From Fragum whitleyi (lineage: Eukaryota; Mollusca; Bivalvia; Cardiida; Cardiidae), in assembly GCA_948146395.1 (NCBI GenBank), contig OX411548.1:57803020-57867019 (forward strand): DNA of 64,000 nucleotides, given 5' to 3'. Below are positions 23,150-37,559 of the stretch, in pieces. The notes below the pieces were generated by a model, which was given only the letters and a program-made list of their open reading frames with translations, was not told the origin of the DNA and did no database searches. A program made the position numbers and the translations under genes. Position 1 is the first letter of the stretch. Each line of letters opens with the position of its first letter.

Positions 23150-24951
23150 TTAATAGCCATTTTCTGTAAGCATTTACACTTTTACAAAGTGAGTGTGGCA
23201 CACTTTGTCTCGGATTTACTTGAAACTTGTTAGATTATCAGACCTTATTGCCCTTATGAGTAAATAATCGTTTTTTTGTCAATTTGTTTTTAGGTTGCAA
23301 TGGAAACCAATCTAAAAATTTTTGGTAAAAATGGCAAATATAAGCATGAAAATAGGCATTTTTTGAGCATTGCTATCTTGCTTATTTAAAGGTTTACAAA
23401 AAATAATTTTTCTCTTATAAATAGTTTTATCCTTAGTCAATAATTTGCATTTTTTTAATTTATTTCAATTATTCATTTCATTCGATGCTTTACCATATTT
23501 AGGTGGGTGGGGTAAGACATTTTTTTGAAAATGTCATTTTTTGACAATTTCTTGAAGTATTTTTGAAAAAATGCCGCTAGGTTGAAATTATGTGTTCCTA
23601 CTTAAGATTTAAGACAGGCACCGTCAAGTTAAAATTTTAGTATTTTTCTATGAAGTTTCTTCGTAAAAACACATTATATGCTCAATATAACTGTATTTTT
23701 TGATATTCATGTTTGGTAGGTATATAGATGTCATCAATGATAGTCAGCCAGAAGTCTTTCACTTAAGGTCGAGGTCATTTGTTAACCATTTTTGCACATT
23801 TTTTTTGAAAGAGATAAAAAACCAGTCAAGATAAACTTTTTTCACCGGTCAAAAAGGAAGATAGGCATCAGAGAAACAAATAATTGTCATATTTTTGTGA
23901 CAAGATAAGTAATATAGTGTTTTGGATACTATATTAATTTGTAATTCCCACTACCTAGATGTATTTCAGGTGTTGATTTAGAAAATAATCCCATCCGATG
24001 GATATCCCCTGCATGTAAAACCACATAAATAAATCCTATTCTTATTTATAATGTCTCTTTAGCCCTCCTTATACTTTGAACATGGTTTGAGCCTTGTAAA
24101 TATCTTGAATTAAAACAGTGAGCTTTTTTTTTTGCTGCACAATTTCTTTATGATACCCAATTCTTTTCTTTTTTAATTTTGAATGTATGTAAAACAACAA
24201 AATCAGGGATGACCCTTTCAGCTTAAAATAGCTTATGTAATTTGTTTTATATATTTTTCTTAAATAAAAAACACTGATAGGTTTACATTTTTAGATTAGC
24301 TAAATTGTTAACAGAATGAGCGAAATATTGACTGCACATTTGTTATTTCTATCCGCCATTTTGGATTGTTGCTATGGGATCAAAGGGAAGTAACTCTAAA
24401 ATAGACTACAAGACTAAATTTTAGGAATTACACGATTTTTTCAAATTATAATTCTAAAATCATACCACATGAAAACAATATATTCTGATTATTAAAGGAA
24501 TATTTATTAATTTAACTTTCAATTAATATGGACATGTACTGTAAAATCTTCTGCATTGAGTTATTGTAACCTCCTGAAAACAGGGATAGTTCATGTATAT
24601 TATTGCCATTTTTAAGATTATGCAATTTTCAATCGAGAATTGTGAAAAATTTAGGTTATGTTCCCCATGAGATTTTTAATCTTTTGATAACTAGAACACT
24701 AGAATCTATTTGCTTTAAACAATCTTTTTCCCAATGTACGCTGCAAAAATCTAAAATGTGGATCTGAAATTTGGCAATTTTGCAAAATTCTGACTTTCTA
24801 TGGCCTGTTTCTATGGCAACATAGCACCCATTTCCGAATGAGTGATATATTTTGGAATGATCTAAAATGGGGATCAACTTGTGCAAGTTTGACAAAATCT
24901 GTTCTTATGCGTGCCAAAAAAGTGTAAGTGCTTACAGAGAATGGCTATTAA
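23150..24951. mobile_element. 1.8-kb DNA-transposon-like element with 34-bp TIRs
   Basis: The ends are inverted repeats: TTAATAGCCATTTTCTGTAA... at 23150-23183 and its reverse complement at 24918-24951, with two mismatches in 34. Block X copy A has a continuous sequence around a TTAA at about 7660-7670 where copy B has this insert, so copy A acts as the empty site. TTAA at both edges would fit a piggyBac-type target duplication; a TA duplication with ends starting GCC is also possible. There is no long ORF, so it is non-autonomous. The first kilobase matches 18540-19594 in reverse orientation. Confidence 0.8.
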
Positions 24952-26339
24952 TACGTAATCAGTATTTGTATGATAAGGTATATATAACATTGGGGAAATT
25001 GATAATTGTCGATGCAATAAGGATGTATAGTATTAATCTTTTTGCCTCTATTTGGGTTTTTTTGTCGATTAACTTTAACAGTTATAAGATAAAGGTCGGT
25101 ATGACAAAAGCAAAGGGGAATTGGTGAGATATTTTATTGTTATTTTTTTTTTCAAAACTACACAAATTAGTTTAATTTGTATCACTTAATATACAAAGAA
25201 AACAGTCAATGACCAAGGTGACCTTGGTCTTTAAGGTTTGCGGTACACTCCAGTCCAAAAATATTCTTACCGGTCAGGATCAGAAAATTAGATAGAGAAA
25301 AAGACATCAATCAAGCGTAACAACATGGATTCTGTTTTGGTCTTACAAAACGTATTTTTTTATTTAAGAATGAGCTATCTGAGGTTAAAGGTCTCATAAA
25401 TATCTTCTATTGAAATGGACTAAAACTCCGAAAACATAGCAGGTAACGTTAGATGTTAGATATTTAAGGAGGGCCAGATAGATCAAAGTCGAGATGTTGG
25501 GTCCTAATTATATTCCATATTTAGTAAGATTTGAATTATTTTACTCAAGAAATTTGATATCAAATTTAAATTGGAAAAAAACAAAACAAACCAAGAAATA
25601 TTATTTGTCATTGTGTCTTGTAAGGATAATAATTGGTTTCGCCATTTACGTTTTGAACAAAACGGATAATAATATGATCACATTCGAAAGGTAGCTTGTA
25701 CCTCCATTTCATATGTCGGCATATGTGAGTGTTATTTATCTATGATAAGATAAATATAATATGTGTTTTTTATTTAGTGTACGAAATTGCCGATTGTCAT
25801 CCTTAGCAACATTTAAGAAATCAGAATTCAATACATAATTAATCGTTACTAATGATTTAATGTCAAAGTGCATTTTTTGTTATATTAAGCTTGCAAAAAG
25901 TGTTTTGGTGTCATTCAAAATTGAAGCTCAAAAGGAAAGTAGAAATGGCTATATTTTCCCTTAATTGAATATTTTAACGTTTTTCAAAATTAAACAGTCT
26001 TCACAAAAACCTATTATAATAAGTGATGACTGATCTGATTCTCCTTTCACTTAAAGTAGAAAAGTAGTATAGGGGTCCCTTTGCGGGCAAACAAACCGCC
26101 GCCATCTTTGATGACCTGATTTTTATTTTTCGTAACTCATTTGCAGAAAAGGATGTTACTATATTAAGACCAGTGGTCATCTTGGATGAACTAGTACTTA
26201 GTCGATAATTTGACGAAATTCTTATTTTTAGTACCTCGGCCATCTTGGATGTCAAAGTAAATGTATGCCTTGGATTTTATGATTAACCTCATCAATCGGT
26301 CGTATAAGCTGCTTTATCGATAGAGTCCCTCTGTTCAGA

Positions 26340-27072
26340 AATTTTCTTGTCCAAGTGGAGTGAGTCTAACAAAAAAAGTTGCTTTTGTACAGATGAAATT
26401 ACGTCATACTTTTTAAAGATTTAAAACGCTCTATTTTCGTCATTCTTCCATCGTTTTGTATAATCTTGGTGTCTATTGACGGTAGTTTTTCCTTAGGAAC
26501 ATCATGAACATATTCATTCTATTGAATAGAGATTTTTACCTTAATATTTCCAGCTTTTGACGTCTACATCTTTGTTGTTCTACACGAATTCATATAATCT
26601 GTGTACTATGGACTTTTCTTCAACATTTCAATATTTATATTGTTTTTAGATGTTTGGTTTGAATTTGACCACCACGGTAGATTTTGACCGTGTTCACTAA
26701 ATATACTTCATTCCAGTATGGTAATCAAAGGACATTGCAGGTGCCCCTATGTCTAAACTTGATTGAAACCATCTTTATAAACGAGCAAAAGCAGTGATTG
26801 TTGCTAAATCGTTAAATACCGCGTAGTTTCGACTTGGCTAGTTTTAGCAAATGCATCAGAATGAACCAATCATATCATGGTATGATGACGACGTTACTAA
26901 AAATAGAATAAATAGCGGAACGAGACTTGTCACTCTGTGATCTGCAAAGTATAAAGATGATGATGTTGCTGAAAAAAGAATAGAAACCACATTTACTTTG
27001 ACGAATCAGTGAACTGCTAAAGATGACGGTGTTACTAAAAAAAAAAAGAATATATTGCAAAACGGGGGCTGA
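26340..27072 (+). repeat. Repeat shared with copies A and D
   Basis: From TTTTCTTGTCCAAGTGGAGTGAGT it follows 9840-10117 in copy A and 38122-38849 in copy D, through TTTGACGTCTACATCTTTGTTGTT, CAGTATGGTAATCAAAGGACATTGCAGG and GCAAAACGGGGGCTGA. At that point copy D continues directly into what lies at 29168 here. Confidence 0.78.
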
Positions 27073-29167
<2,095 letters not shown>

Positions 29168-29890
29168 AAATGAATTATGTCATTTTTACTTTAGAATTTA
29201 GAAAAATGAATGTTTTTGGATCAACGCTCGAAGTTAGTTTTAACTCTTTTACTGATGCTACAGAAATAATGAACAGCACATGGTGAACCAAGAGTAAAAA
29301 GAAGATCTGGAGCTGGATTAAGACTACGTAAGAATACAGGAGGAAGTGGAGGAAGAAGTAAAAGCAATTTTTTAGACGAAGAAATGGAGAAATTGACAAT
29401 GGCGTGTGTAAATGACGGTGAATGGTCTGGAAATAGGTCGCAGTCACCCAATGCAGAAGAAGAGAAGAGATGGTTGATGACCACCAACCAGGACCCTTTG
29501 GATGATAAAATCATATCAGAAAGAAAGGCGAGAAAACCTATGCGAAAAATGGTGCTGTAAATAGAACTTATGAGATAACTTCAATATACGTTCTGCTGGG
29601 AACGAAAACAATTATAGATGTTGTAATACATGGTATAATAAATGTTTTTTTCGCGTGCAAGATCGTTAACAATAGTTTGTGTCTACTTTCACGTTGAAAT
29701 TTAAAATCTTATATGACCTCCTGACCTCTGAGATTAACAAAAATGTTAATACGTTTGTTTCATTATTAACCGGACTTTATACATCCACAGCAATTGAAGC
29801 TGGTTTACGATCCGCATCCAAGCGTTTCAGCGTAAACAATCAGCCAACATGGTGGGATGATGAGCTTGAAAACAGACCAAACCGGTTTGA
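29168..29890 (+). pseudogene. LINE-associated remnant (block X copy B side)
   Basis: Paralogous to 38850-39600. One part (about 29269-29570) can be read as a basic then acidic polypeptide (GEPRVKRRSGAGLRLRKN near the start, NDGEWSGNRSQSPNAEEEKR, KARKPMRKMVL at the end). The copy at 39000-39285 has the same text with frameshifts, so neither can be assumed intact. The second part (29688-29870) encodes the linker between endonuclease and reverse transcriptase of a LINE: YDLLTSEINKNVNTFVSLL and FSVNNQPTWWDDELEN, where the PTWWD.EL motif is typical. Similarity to the other copy stops at about 29880. It is a fragment without catalytic domains. Confidence 0.6.
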
Positions 29891-29940
29891 CATGTATGTT
29901 TACAAAATAAATGGAAATTGATTGTTTCAAAAGAGCCTTT

Positions 29941-31727
29941 TGTGACTGAGTTTTATATCTAAGGTTGTAGCACTACCTGGATGGTACTTCAGACTGTACT
30001 TTGTTAAAATATGGGGCAATTTTATGCGACCGTCATGCAGTTGCTTGTACTGTACAAAATGACCCTTTTCCACAATGTTTTGGCTATACCGCTATAGCTA
30101 TGGCGGTCTTATGTTGCCTAACTGCTTGTGCTAACGAATAGCTTCATTTTGATATATAATATACCTGGACATACTGCTTTTTCTTGGCTAATGAAGTGCC
30201 CTAAATATTGGGTCTCTAACTCTTTACATGAACCTTAAATCACATTCTAATTTCAAATAAACAAGACAAGAAATTTTAGGTGATGTTTTCTTTCTCCATA
30301 TACTTTTTTTTCGACTTAAAAATAACAATATTTCCACCACCACCACCACACACATCCAAAACACCGCCACGTCATAAAGAAAATACCGTAAAAAAATTGG
30401 GAAAATGAAAAAAAAAATAAATCATCACGGCATTTGAAGAAGAAATTTTGAATAAGTAACAAGTAACAATTTTCAGCAATAAAGCAAATCTTAAAATTGT
30501 TCATTAGAAGAAAAGTTTGACCCCCCCCCCCCCCAATAAAAAATAAATAACATAAAAATATGAGGAAAAATTGGCCAGTTTGATATTTTTTGTTTTATAT
30601 TGAAAGCAAATAAATTTCCATAATAAATAGAATAATCAGCGGGCGACCAAAACTACTTGATCATAACTTGAATAAGCTGTAGCCACGAAATTTTTGACTC
30701 CCCCATCACAATACTCGAGTATTTCAAATATATAAGAAATAAAAATCATATATCCCTTTTTTTTAAGAAATACATGTGCTATTTGTTATTGAACATTGCG
30801 ACGTTTATAACGTCGCGAATAAATTGTTTCATAGCAAATATAAATTTTAAATTTATCGAAACCCTATGACTACCTACAACACAGGAATCTTTTAAAATAA
30901 ATACATATATAATAATTTCTCTTTATTTCTCTTACGTATGTGCTTAAAGCAAAACCTGCTGGAAAAGACGGGGGAAAATTTCTGAAATAAAGAATTAATG
31001 TAAAAGTTCAACTTAATTATCATTTCTATAAATTATTTCTTTAAGGCGGCTTAATTATTGAATTCATTCCAATTTCAAAATTTCGCGCACTTCAATATAA
31101 AAACATTCTGCTTTATTGGAGTTTCCCTTCGATAAGGTTTAAAAACAGTGCAAACCTAAACCGGTATTGATGGATTGATAAACAACAAAAATTCAAATAA
31201 ACATTGAAAAACCGTAATACATCGCGGGCAAAAAAGCTGAATTTGAGAACCTTTCAATGTACCATCAAATAATTGAAAAGATATATTGTCACACTAGTTG
31301 TCATTTGAATAGATATAGGAATTTCGCAGAGCTCTTTTGATTGTGTATTTCAGTCTTACTAAGTGTCATTTAAAACTGAAGGGGTTAAGCACAATTGTAA
31401 GGGTTGAATTGAATTGAATTCTATGGCAAGTGGCCATGGGGCATATTGACCTAAAATACCTCCCGCCTTCGGACCTTTTTGTAAGAAGGTTACCGATTGG
31501 TCCACCGCGTTTTCCGTTCTTTTACGTAATGCGTACAGAAATTATCCATTCAATCAGCCAAGGGTAAGATAAGAAAAACGTTCGTAACCCTTGGTTCGAC
31601 AAGATGAAGAATCAATTGCTTCCTCTTTTTCACGATAAGCTTTTCTATCCTTATTATTTATAATAAAAACATCAAAATAATTTGTTTGAAATTAAAGAAA
31701 AATCCATTTTCTTTTCTTTGAAAAAAG
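29941..31727. other. AT-rich DNA, no gene seen
   Basis: It contains a poly-C run (30520-30534), a small perfect hairpin GCGACGTT-TAT-AACGTCGC at 30798-30816, and otherwise low-complexity A/T sequence. Nothing else was supported. Confidence 0.5.
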
Positions 31728-32515
31728 TCAGTGTTATTTATCTAAAATAAGATAAATATTTTAAGTGTTATTTATTAAGTGTACGAAATTGCTGATTGTC
31801 ATCCTGTGCAACAATTAAAACATTTACGAAATCAGAATTCAATACATTATCAATCGTTACTAATGATATAATGTCATAGTGCATTTTTTGTTATATGTAG
31901 CTTGCAAGAAAGTGTTTTGGTGTCATTCAAAATTGAAGCTCAAAAGGAGAAATGGCTATATTTTCCCTAAATTGATCGCACTAGCAGAATATTTTAACGA
32001 TTTTCAAAATTAAACAGTCTTCACAAAAACCTATTATAATTGGTGATGAACAATCTGATTTATTTCCGTTCACTTTAAGTAGAAAAGTAGTATAGGGGTC
32101 CCTTTGCGAGCAAACAAAACCGCGGCAATCTTTGATGACATAGTTTCTATTTATAGTAACTCATTTGCAGAAAAGGATGTTACTATGTTAAGACAAGTGG
32201 TCATCTTAGTACTAAGTCGAAAGTTTGACGAAATTTTTATTTTTAATACCTCCGCCATCTTGGATGTCAAAGTTTTTATTTTAGCAACGAAGTAATATGT
32301 ATGCCTTGGATTTTATGAATAACCTCATCAATCGGTCGTATTAGCTGCTTTATCGATAAAGTCCCTCTGATCAGAAATTCCTTTAAAAACCATTGACAGA
32401 GCATTACATTATCAAGAGCTGTATCGTTTTAGTTGATTTTTATGGAACATCTCTTTGACTAGCATTCCCATTTGAAAAGGCATAGAGTCGATTTGTGAAA
32501 CGCAGTTCTAATATG
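31728..32515 (+). repeat. Block X, copy C (partial)
   Basis: Corresponds to about 8650-9430 of copy A and 25725-26340 of copy B: GTGTACGAAATTGC.GATTGTCATCC, GTGTTTTGGTGTCATTCAAAATTGAAGC, AGTAGAAAAGTAGTATAGGGGTCCC, and the minisatellite at 32100-32290. It starts and stops without matching the ends of the other copies. Confidence 0.8.
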
Positions 32516-32579
32516 AAGCAAAGAACTAAAATCTTATGCGAAAATGTGAATTTATTGAAGAATTATGAATCGGCCATAT

Positions 32580-32990
32580 TGTATGATTAAAGGATTTATG
32601 ACCATCTATGATGGCCAAAGTTTTATTTTTAGTTTGTCGGCCATCTTGGATGACCTAGTGTTTATTTTTCCTTTTTCAGTAAGTCGCTATCTTGATTAAC
32701 CTACTTTCTATTATAAGAATGTCGTTCATCTTGGATGACCTAGTTTCTGTTTTTAGTAACTGATTTGTATATGAGGATGTTACTTAATTTAGACCAGCAG
32801 CGATCTTGGAAGACCTAGTTTACACTAGTACTTAGCCGGCTATTATACATGTTTTCTATTCTGAGTACGTCGGCCATTTTGGAAGATCTAATTTCTATTT
32901 TTAGTAAATCAATCATTGTTGATGTCTTAATTTCTAATGAATCAGTCATCTTTGTTGACCTTGTCATTTTTTTTTCGAATTTTGACAGTT
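32580..32990 (+). repeat. GCCATCTTGGATGACCTAGTTT minisatellite
   Basis: At least six degenerate units follow each other, with cores near 32606, 32640, 32686, 32730, 32790, 32872 and 32945, separated by TTTCTATTTTTAGTAA. Period is about 45-80 bases. It is the longest array of this unit in the window and follows directly on block X copy C. Confidence 0.75.
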
Positions 32991-33717
32991 CGTCACTTTT
33001 GTTTGAGAGTCGTAGCAAGTGATATCAAAGTTCTGAAAGTACTAATGGTGGACGTTTCTGTTAGTATACTGGAGTGATTCTTCCATTTGATGTGAAAAGA
33101 GAAATTTTACATGTAAAATTATGATAAAAGGAACATGACCTGACCCAAATTTGCATCTTGCTTCAGATATACATTTCTCAACATATATAATCGATCGTCA
33201 TTCAAAGTCTAGTAGTTACAAGGTTTTGATTGCTTTCGGCATTATGCAGGGTGTAGTTAAAAGAGTGATTGTCTGATCCATTGGGTATAGATGGAAAGAA
33301 ATGACAATAAGATTATGGAGGTATCTTTTTCCGTGGTCACAATCAAAATGCTGTTGTTATTTGCTTGGAAAATTCAATAAAGGGAAAATCAATTAATGTT
33401 CCGCGAATTTTAATCATTTCAGGTATAATTATTATTGAGCCGCTATCATAGTTTTCGGAAATGCACCAAACACAATGTTGAGGCAGCTTCCAAACACAAT
33501 GTTGAGGCAGCTTATGGTTTCTTCTATGTTTGAAGCTTTTTTCACATTTTTAGAATAAAACACAAGTTATATATGTTACTTCTGATGATAAGAGACAGTT
33601 TTCATTGTGAAAAACGATGACCAAATAAATGAAAAAAGCTGTTCCTACAATATTTTTATGCAATATTTCCACCAATTTAGTACAGAAAAGTTAAAAATAT
33701 TTCTTAGAGTTGATCAT

Positions 33718-33840
33718 GATTGTAGCCTAGTTGGTAGCACATTGGATTTGGTAGCGCAATGGACTCCATATCATAGGTGCAAGGTTTCATCAGCCAGTAC
33801 AAACAAGTTGATAATCATTTATCTTCGATGAAAAAGCAGC
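33718..33840 (+). mobile_element. Degenerate tRNA-headed SINE remnant
   Basis: TGTAGCCTAGTTGGTAGCAC fits an A box, and GCAAGGTTTCATC is a decayed B box. The following AACAAGTTGATAATCATTTATCTTC resembles the TTGATAATC segment of the main SINE family. Poorly preserved. Confidence 0.4.
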
Positions 33841-35740
33841 AATACGCTTAAAAGGATGATGTGATGAGTGGAATGATGTGTACGGTAAATACAAGGAATT
33901 CATTTTTAGGTGGATAAACCACCCGATAAAAGTGTTATACTGTTAAAATGGTCTGAAAATTCCTTGAAGCAATTAAGCTCTATATTGTTTCCAATTGAAT
34001 GAAAGTACATTACATGCAATCCTAGTTTTGCCAAGAAACTGCGCAATTCAGTTCAATACTAAAAATTTACATGGGTATGACCATATTATGTTCAAATGAA
34101 TAGAATATTGCCATATACACTTTGATTTAGCTATCAAAGAGAGTAATATATGTTACATTTAAAAGACCTTTTTTTAGAAAATCAAACATAAACACTGCTT
34201 CCAAAGGAAAATTAGATGCACACCAATTGTAATGCTCTTGAACATGATTAGTTCTTACAAAAGTAAAGATTTTAATAACACAAAGTAACTTAAAAAATGC
34301 TTTAACTTTGAACTAGATACAAACTACAAGTCTTTTTTATGCAGAAAGAAACATATCTTAGATAGAATTAGCGCTTCTTTTATATCTTACATTCTAAAAC
34401 AATGAAAGAATTATGATAAATTGCTTAAGTAATAGGATTTTATCAATATCAAGCCCTCATTCAAATACAACCCAAGACTTAAAGATAAAATATGAAAAAT
34501 TGCATGATGGGTCTATAAGTCGCATGCTTATAAGAGCTTTATAGGTGTTGATGTGTAAATAGCTGGTGATTTAACATTCTATTTGTATTTCTGTTTGATA
34601 TTGCTGGCTGACTTTCAATACATATGTACATGCAATTTGTGTTAAAGAAGAGAAAAGAATTGAAGAATGCCAATTCTTATTAATATACTCATAGTTCTTG
34701 GGCATAACTCTCATATTTTTCTCATGTGCACAAGTACAAGTCTCTTCTTCTAACCATTAAGTTTTATTTAAACCACTTGGCCAACACTCCAGACAAACAA
34801 TTTGAAAACCATGCAGTAAAACTAAATATCCATCTAAATCAAAGAGAAATAATAATTTTGATTTAAATGGCTAAAGTATTGACACTGAAGTGCATTTATG
34901 ATAACTGCGACTTGTTTCATACAAATGGTAACATATGTTACTAGATTATGACCATCGGTATTCTGTTTCAAAACATTTATTAGCAACGAATAAACCAATG
35001 CACGAAATTAGAGATAAATGATATACATACTTAAGTGACTAAGTAATTTTGAAAAAAAGTTTCAATTGATTAAATTCTTTTAGCTGTCATGCTGCATTGT
35101 GTGATTGATAGATATGTAATTGCACTGAACAGATTTTTCCCTATGATGAAATTAAAAAACAGGTATAGTACAAGCACAAAGTACCTATCCATATCTATCA
35201 AAAAGCCAGTATTTTTATTGAATATTTCAAGACATTTGTAATTTCTAATGTAAAATGATTATCAAGATCTGTACTGATTTAGAAGGGTGTAGGTATTTCA
35301 ATTTCAGCAATTGGGTATACGTGTATTAATGATTTGGCCATTTTAAAATTATGATCTCAAATCTTGTTATCATATGTTTAACTTTGTGGGATGGGATACT
35401 ACAAATGATACGAACTTCAATTGGTGTGACTTATCACTTTACATTAAAAGACAATATGTAAAAACTAGCATTTAATAAGAATTTCCTTCTTGGATGTTCA
35501 AAAATATAACATTGACTTCTCAATTAATGTCTAAATTTTAATATCTAGGAGATCTTTGATCTTTTGTTGGTCACATTTGCATTCAGTACCGATACATTTT
35601 CAAAAAAACAGAACTGAGAGATATAAATTCAAAGAATTTTAAGATTAAGATTAAAAATAAAACAGTTTAAACAGGTTTTGGTAAAATATTTTGAGGTAAC
35701 GTATGTTACAACATTCCTTCATAGACATTAAGCATTTGAC
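33841..35740. other. AT-rich DNA, no gene seen
   Basis: No homologous protein text, RNA gene or tandem repeat was recognised. ATATGTTAC-type words recur (34148, 34931, 35701) but without clear unit structure. Confidence 0.45.
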
Positions 35741-36617
35741 ATGAAAGACATGTTTAAAATATTTGATAGTATGGTTAAACCTATCCTGTTCTATACTTCT
35801 AGTATATGGGGTCATACATACAATAAAGCTGTTGAATCAGTTCACACGAACTTCTGCAAAAAATATTGTCTCCTTAATCGAAATTGAATGGAAGCGTTTG
35901 CCTTAAACGAATGTGGGCGTCTCCCATTAAGTATATACTATATGTCGAATTGCATTAAATACTGGATTCGCCTTTTACGATTAGATATTTCAAGATATCC
36001 GAAACAATGTTACCTTTTACTGTATCAATTAGATGAAGCGGGAAGACAGACATGGGCGACGAAAGTAAAACAACTTTTGTTCACTTACGGTTTTGGATAT
36101 GTTTGGATTTTACAGGATGTCGGAGACGAAAACTTATTTATCATTAGATTTAAACAACGATTGGCAGACTGCTCAAAAACTTACGAGTGATATACATGCT
36201 TCATCAAAATCATTTTATTATAAGCAATATAAGTCTCTTTTAACTGTCGAACAGTACTTGTCCTTAGATATAGGTTACAAACTAAAAAAAGCGCTTTCCA
36301 ACTTTAGATGCTCCTGTCATGATTTAATGATAGAGAAAGGCCGACACATAAACATCGACAGAGAATTAAGATACTGCCCCTTATGCGTCGAGCTAAACCT
36401 GAGAGTTGTAGAAGATGAATTTCATTTCTTTCTTGTATGTCCGTCATATGAAAATATCCGTACAATCTATTTCCCTTCACAATGGTTGCACTCTCGAACT
36501 AAAGATTCGTTTTGTCGAATTATGTCAACAAAAAACGAAAACTTAATCATCCGGATCGCCTATTTTCTAGTAAATGCCTTTCAGCATCGTAGGGAATTTA
36601 TAAAGGATATCATATAG
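35741..36617 (+). pseudogene. LINE ORF2 C-terminal fragment
   Basis: The non-LTR retrotransposon polyprotein end is read in order as MFKIFDSMVKPILFYTSSIW (35741 on), a TGA stop at 35886, ECGRLPLSIYYMSNCIKYWI, LLFTYGFGYVWILQDVGDEN, a frameshift near 36150-36185, then a 100-residue open stretch ending with CPLCVELN..EDEFHFFLVC, the C-terminal cysteine/histidine motif. Only one in-frame stop and one frameshift damage about 290 codons, so this is better preserved than its relatives at 10118 and 39403. The catalytic region is missing (5' truncation). The first ATG after the stop (35888) is a frame-opening artefact rather than a true start. Confidence 0.87.
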
Positions 36618-36995
36618 ATAAAAAACATGTCTCGTCGTTGGGCGACCGAAACCTAGTAACTGCAGCTATATTCAAGCTGTGGTTACGGGTTTTGGGTGTC
36701 CAACCATCGACCAATGGCTTAATGAATAAGATAAAAAGAAATCATGGATAATCTAATGTGAAAGGTAATACTGATATAATGAATGGATACATTTTTTACT
36801 TTTCTCCTTGTCTCTAATTTAGTTTTATTTTTCAAAAAAAGGTTACCTTTATCATGAAACAAACCAATCTTCTGAAATGAAAAATAATAGTCACTCTTAT
36901 ATATGATCATATTTTTCTATGAATGTAATAATATTGTATGTTGGGCCGGTGGCCTTATGTATATGAAATAAATGTTATGTTATGTTATGTTATGT
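36618..36995 (+). mobile_element. LINE 3' UTR with (TTATG)n tail
   Basis: It follows the LINE stop codon at 36617 and ends GGGCCGGTGGCCTTATGTATATGAAATAAA then four to five TTATG units (36972-36995). It shares the GGTGGCCTT...AATAA arrangement with the LINE end at about 12010-12048. The simple-repeat tail rather than poly-A is typical of several LINE clades. Confidence 0.75.
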
Positions 36996-37109
36996 TGTTA
37001 TAAGGATATCAGTTATAAATGATATTCTTGTTTTATAATGCATGATCAGAGTAGTAAATTGCACCTTCCATTCTCCCTTTTTATGTTATAAACGGCATAT
37101 GAAATTACG

Positions 37110-37500
37110 TTGTATCAAGGGTTTGAAATGACATGTGCTCAAATATTTTCATATTTGAATATTTTTGGCGCCCAAATGCCAATATCTTTATATAGGCGAA
37201 TATTGAGAAACAATTTTGTAATTGTAACGTATATTTCACGTGTTTTCTTAAATCATACAGGATTCTGTGGGTGTTTTTATCACTCATACTCAAGAATCAT
37301 GTATGACATAGTAATAAAAATTGCAATTTGCCCAAAGAATTTCACAAATATGGAGCACAATGTAGCATTTAATAAGGATCTAGGGTGGGTGATTTCAAAG
37401 TAACGTATCTTTCAAAAGCCCCACTCGCCAGAGTGCTTACATGTCATAAAATGTTGCTTATACACGTACCTTTCAGAAAATCATAGTGTACAAAATTTCC
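37110..37500 (+). repeat. Dispersed repeat with inverted partner at 49040-49300
   Basis: ATCATGTATGACAT...AATTGCAATTTGCCCAAAGAATTTCACAAA, then GGGTGGGTGATTTCAAAGTAACGTATC and TTTCAGAAAATCATAGTGTACAA, appears in reverse complement at 49060-49290 with similar spacing and moderate divergence. It ends at a poly-G tract. No protein signature. Confidence 0.65.
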
Positions 37501-37517
37501 CCGGGGGGGGGGGGGGG
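37501..37517. repeat. Poly-G homopolymer
   Basis: A run of G after CCCC. Length is uncertain in any assembly. Confidence 0.8.
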
Positions 37518-37559
37518 AACAAGGGTCCCAGTAGCCCTATTAGTCTATTGAGTTTGTAC

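Larger units (their letters stand above)
22413..26600 (+). repeat. Block X, copy B (interrupted)
   Basis: Colinear with copy A: 22413-23149 matches 6783-7645 and 24952-26340 matches 7663-9300. The 1.8-kb element at 23150-24951 sits between them. From 26340 on it jumps to the part equivalent to 9840-10117, skipping about 500 bases present in copy A. It then continues into sequence shared with copy D. Confidence 0.82.

Noticed and set aside
29175..29514. Two overlapping minus-strand ORFs of 90 and 97 codons (also at 38939-39296)
   Set aside because: They lie opposite the plus-strand LINE-associated text and give low-complexity F/L/S-rich proteins; they are taken as shadows.
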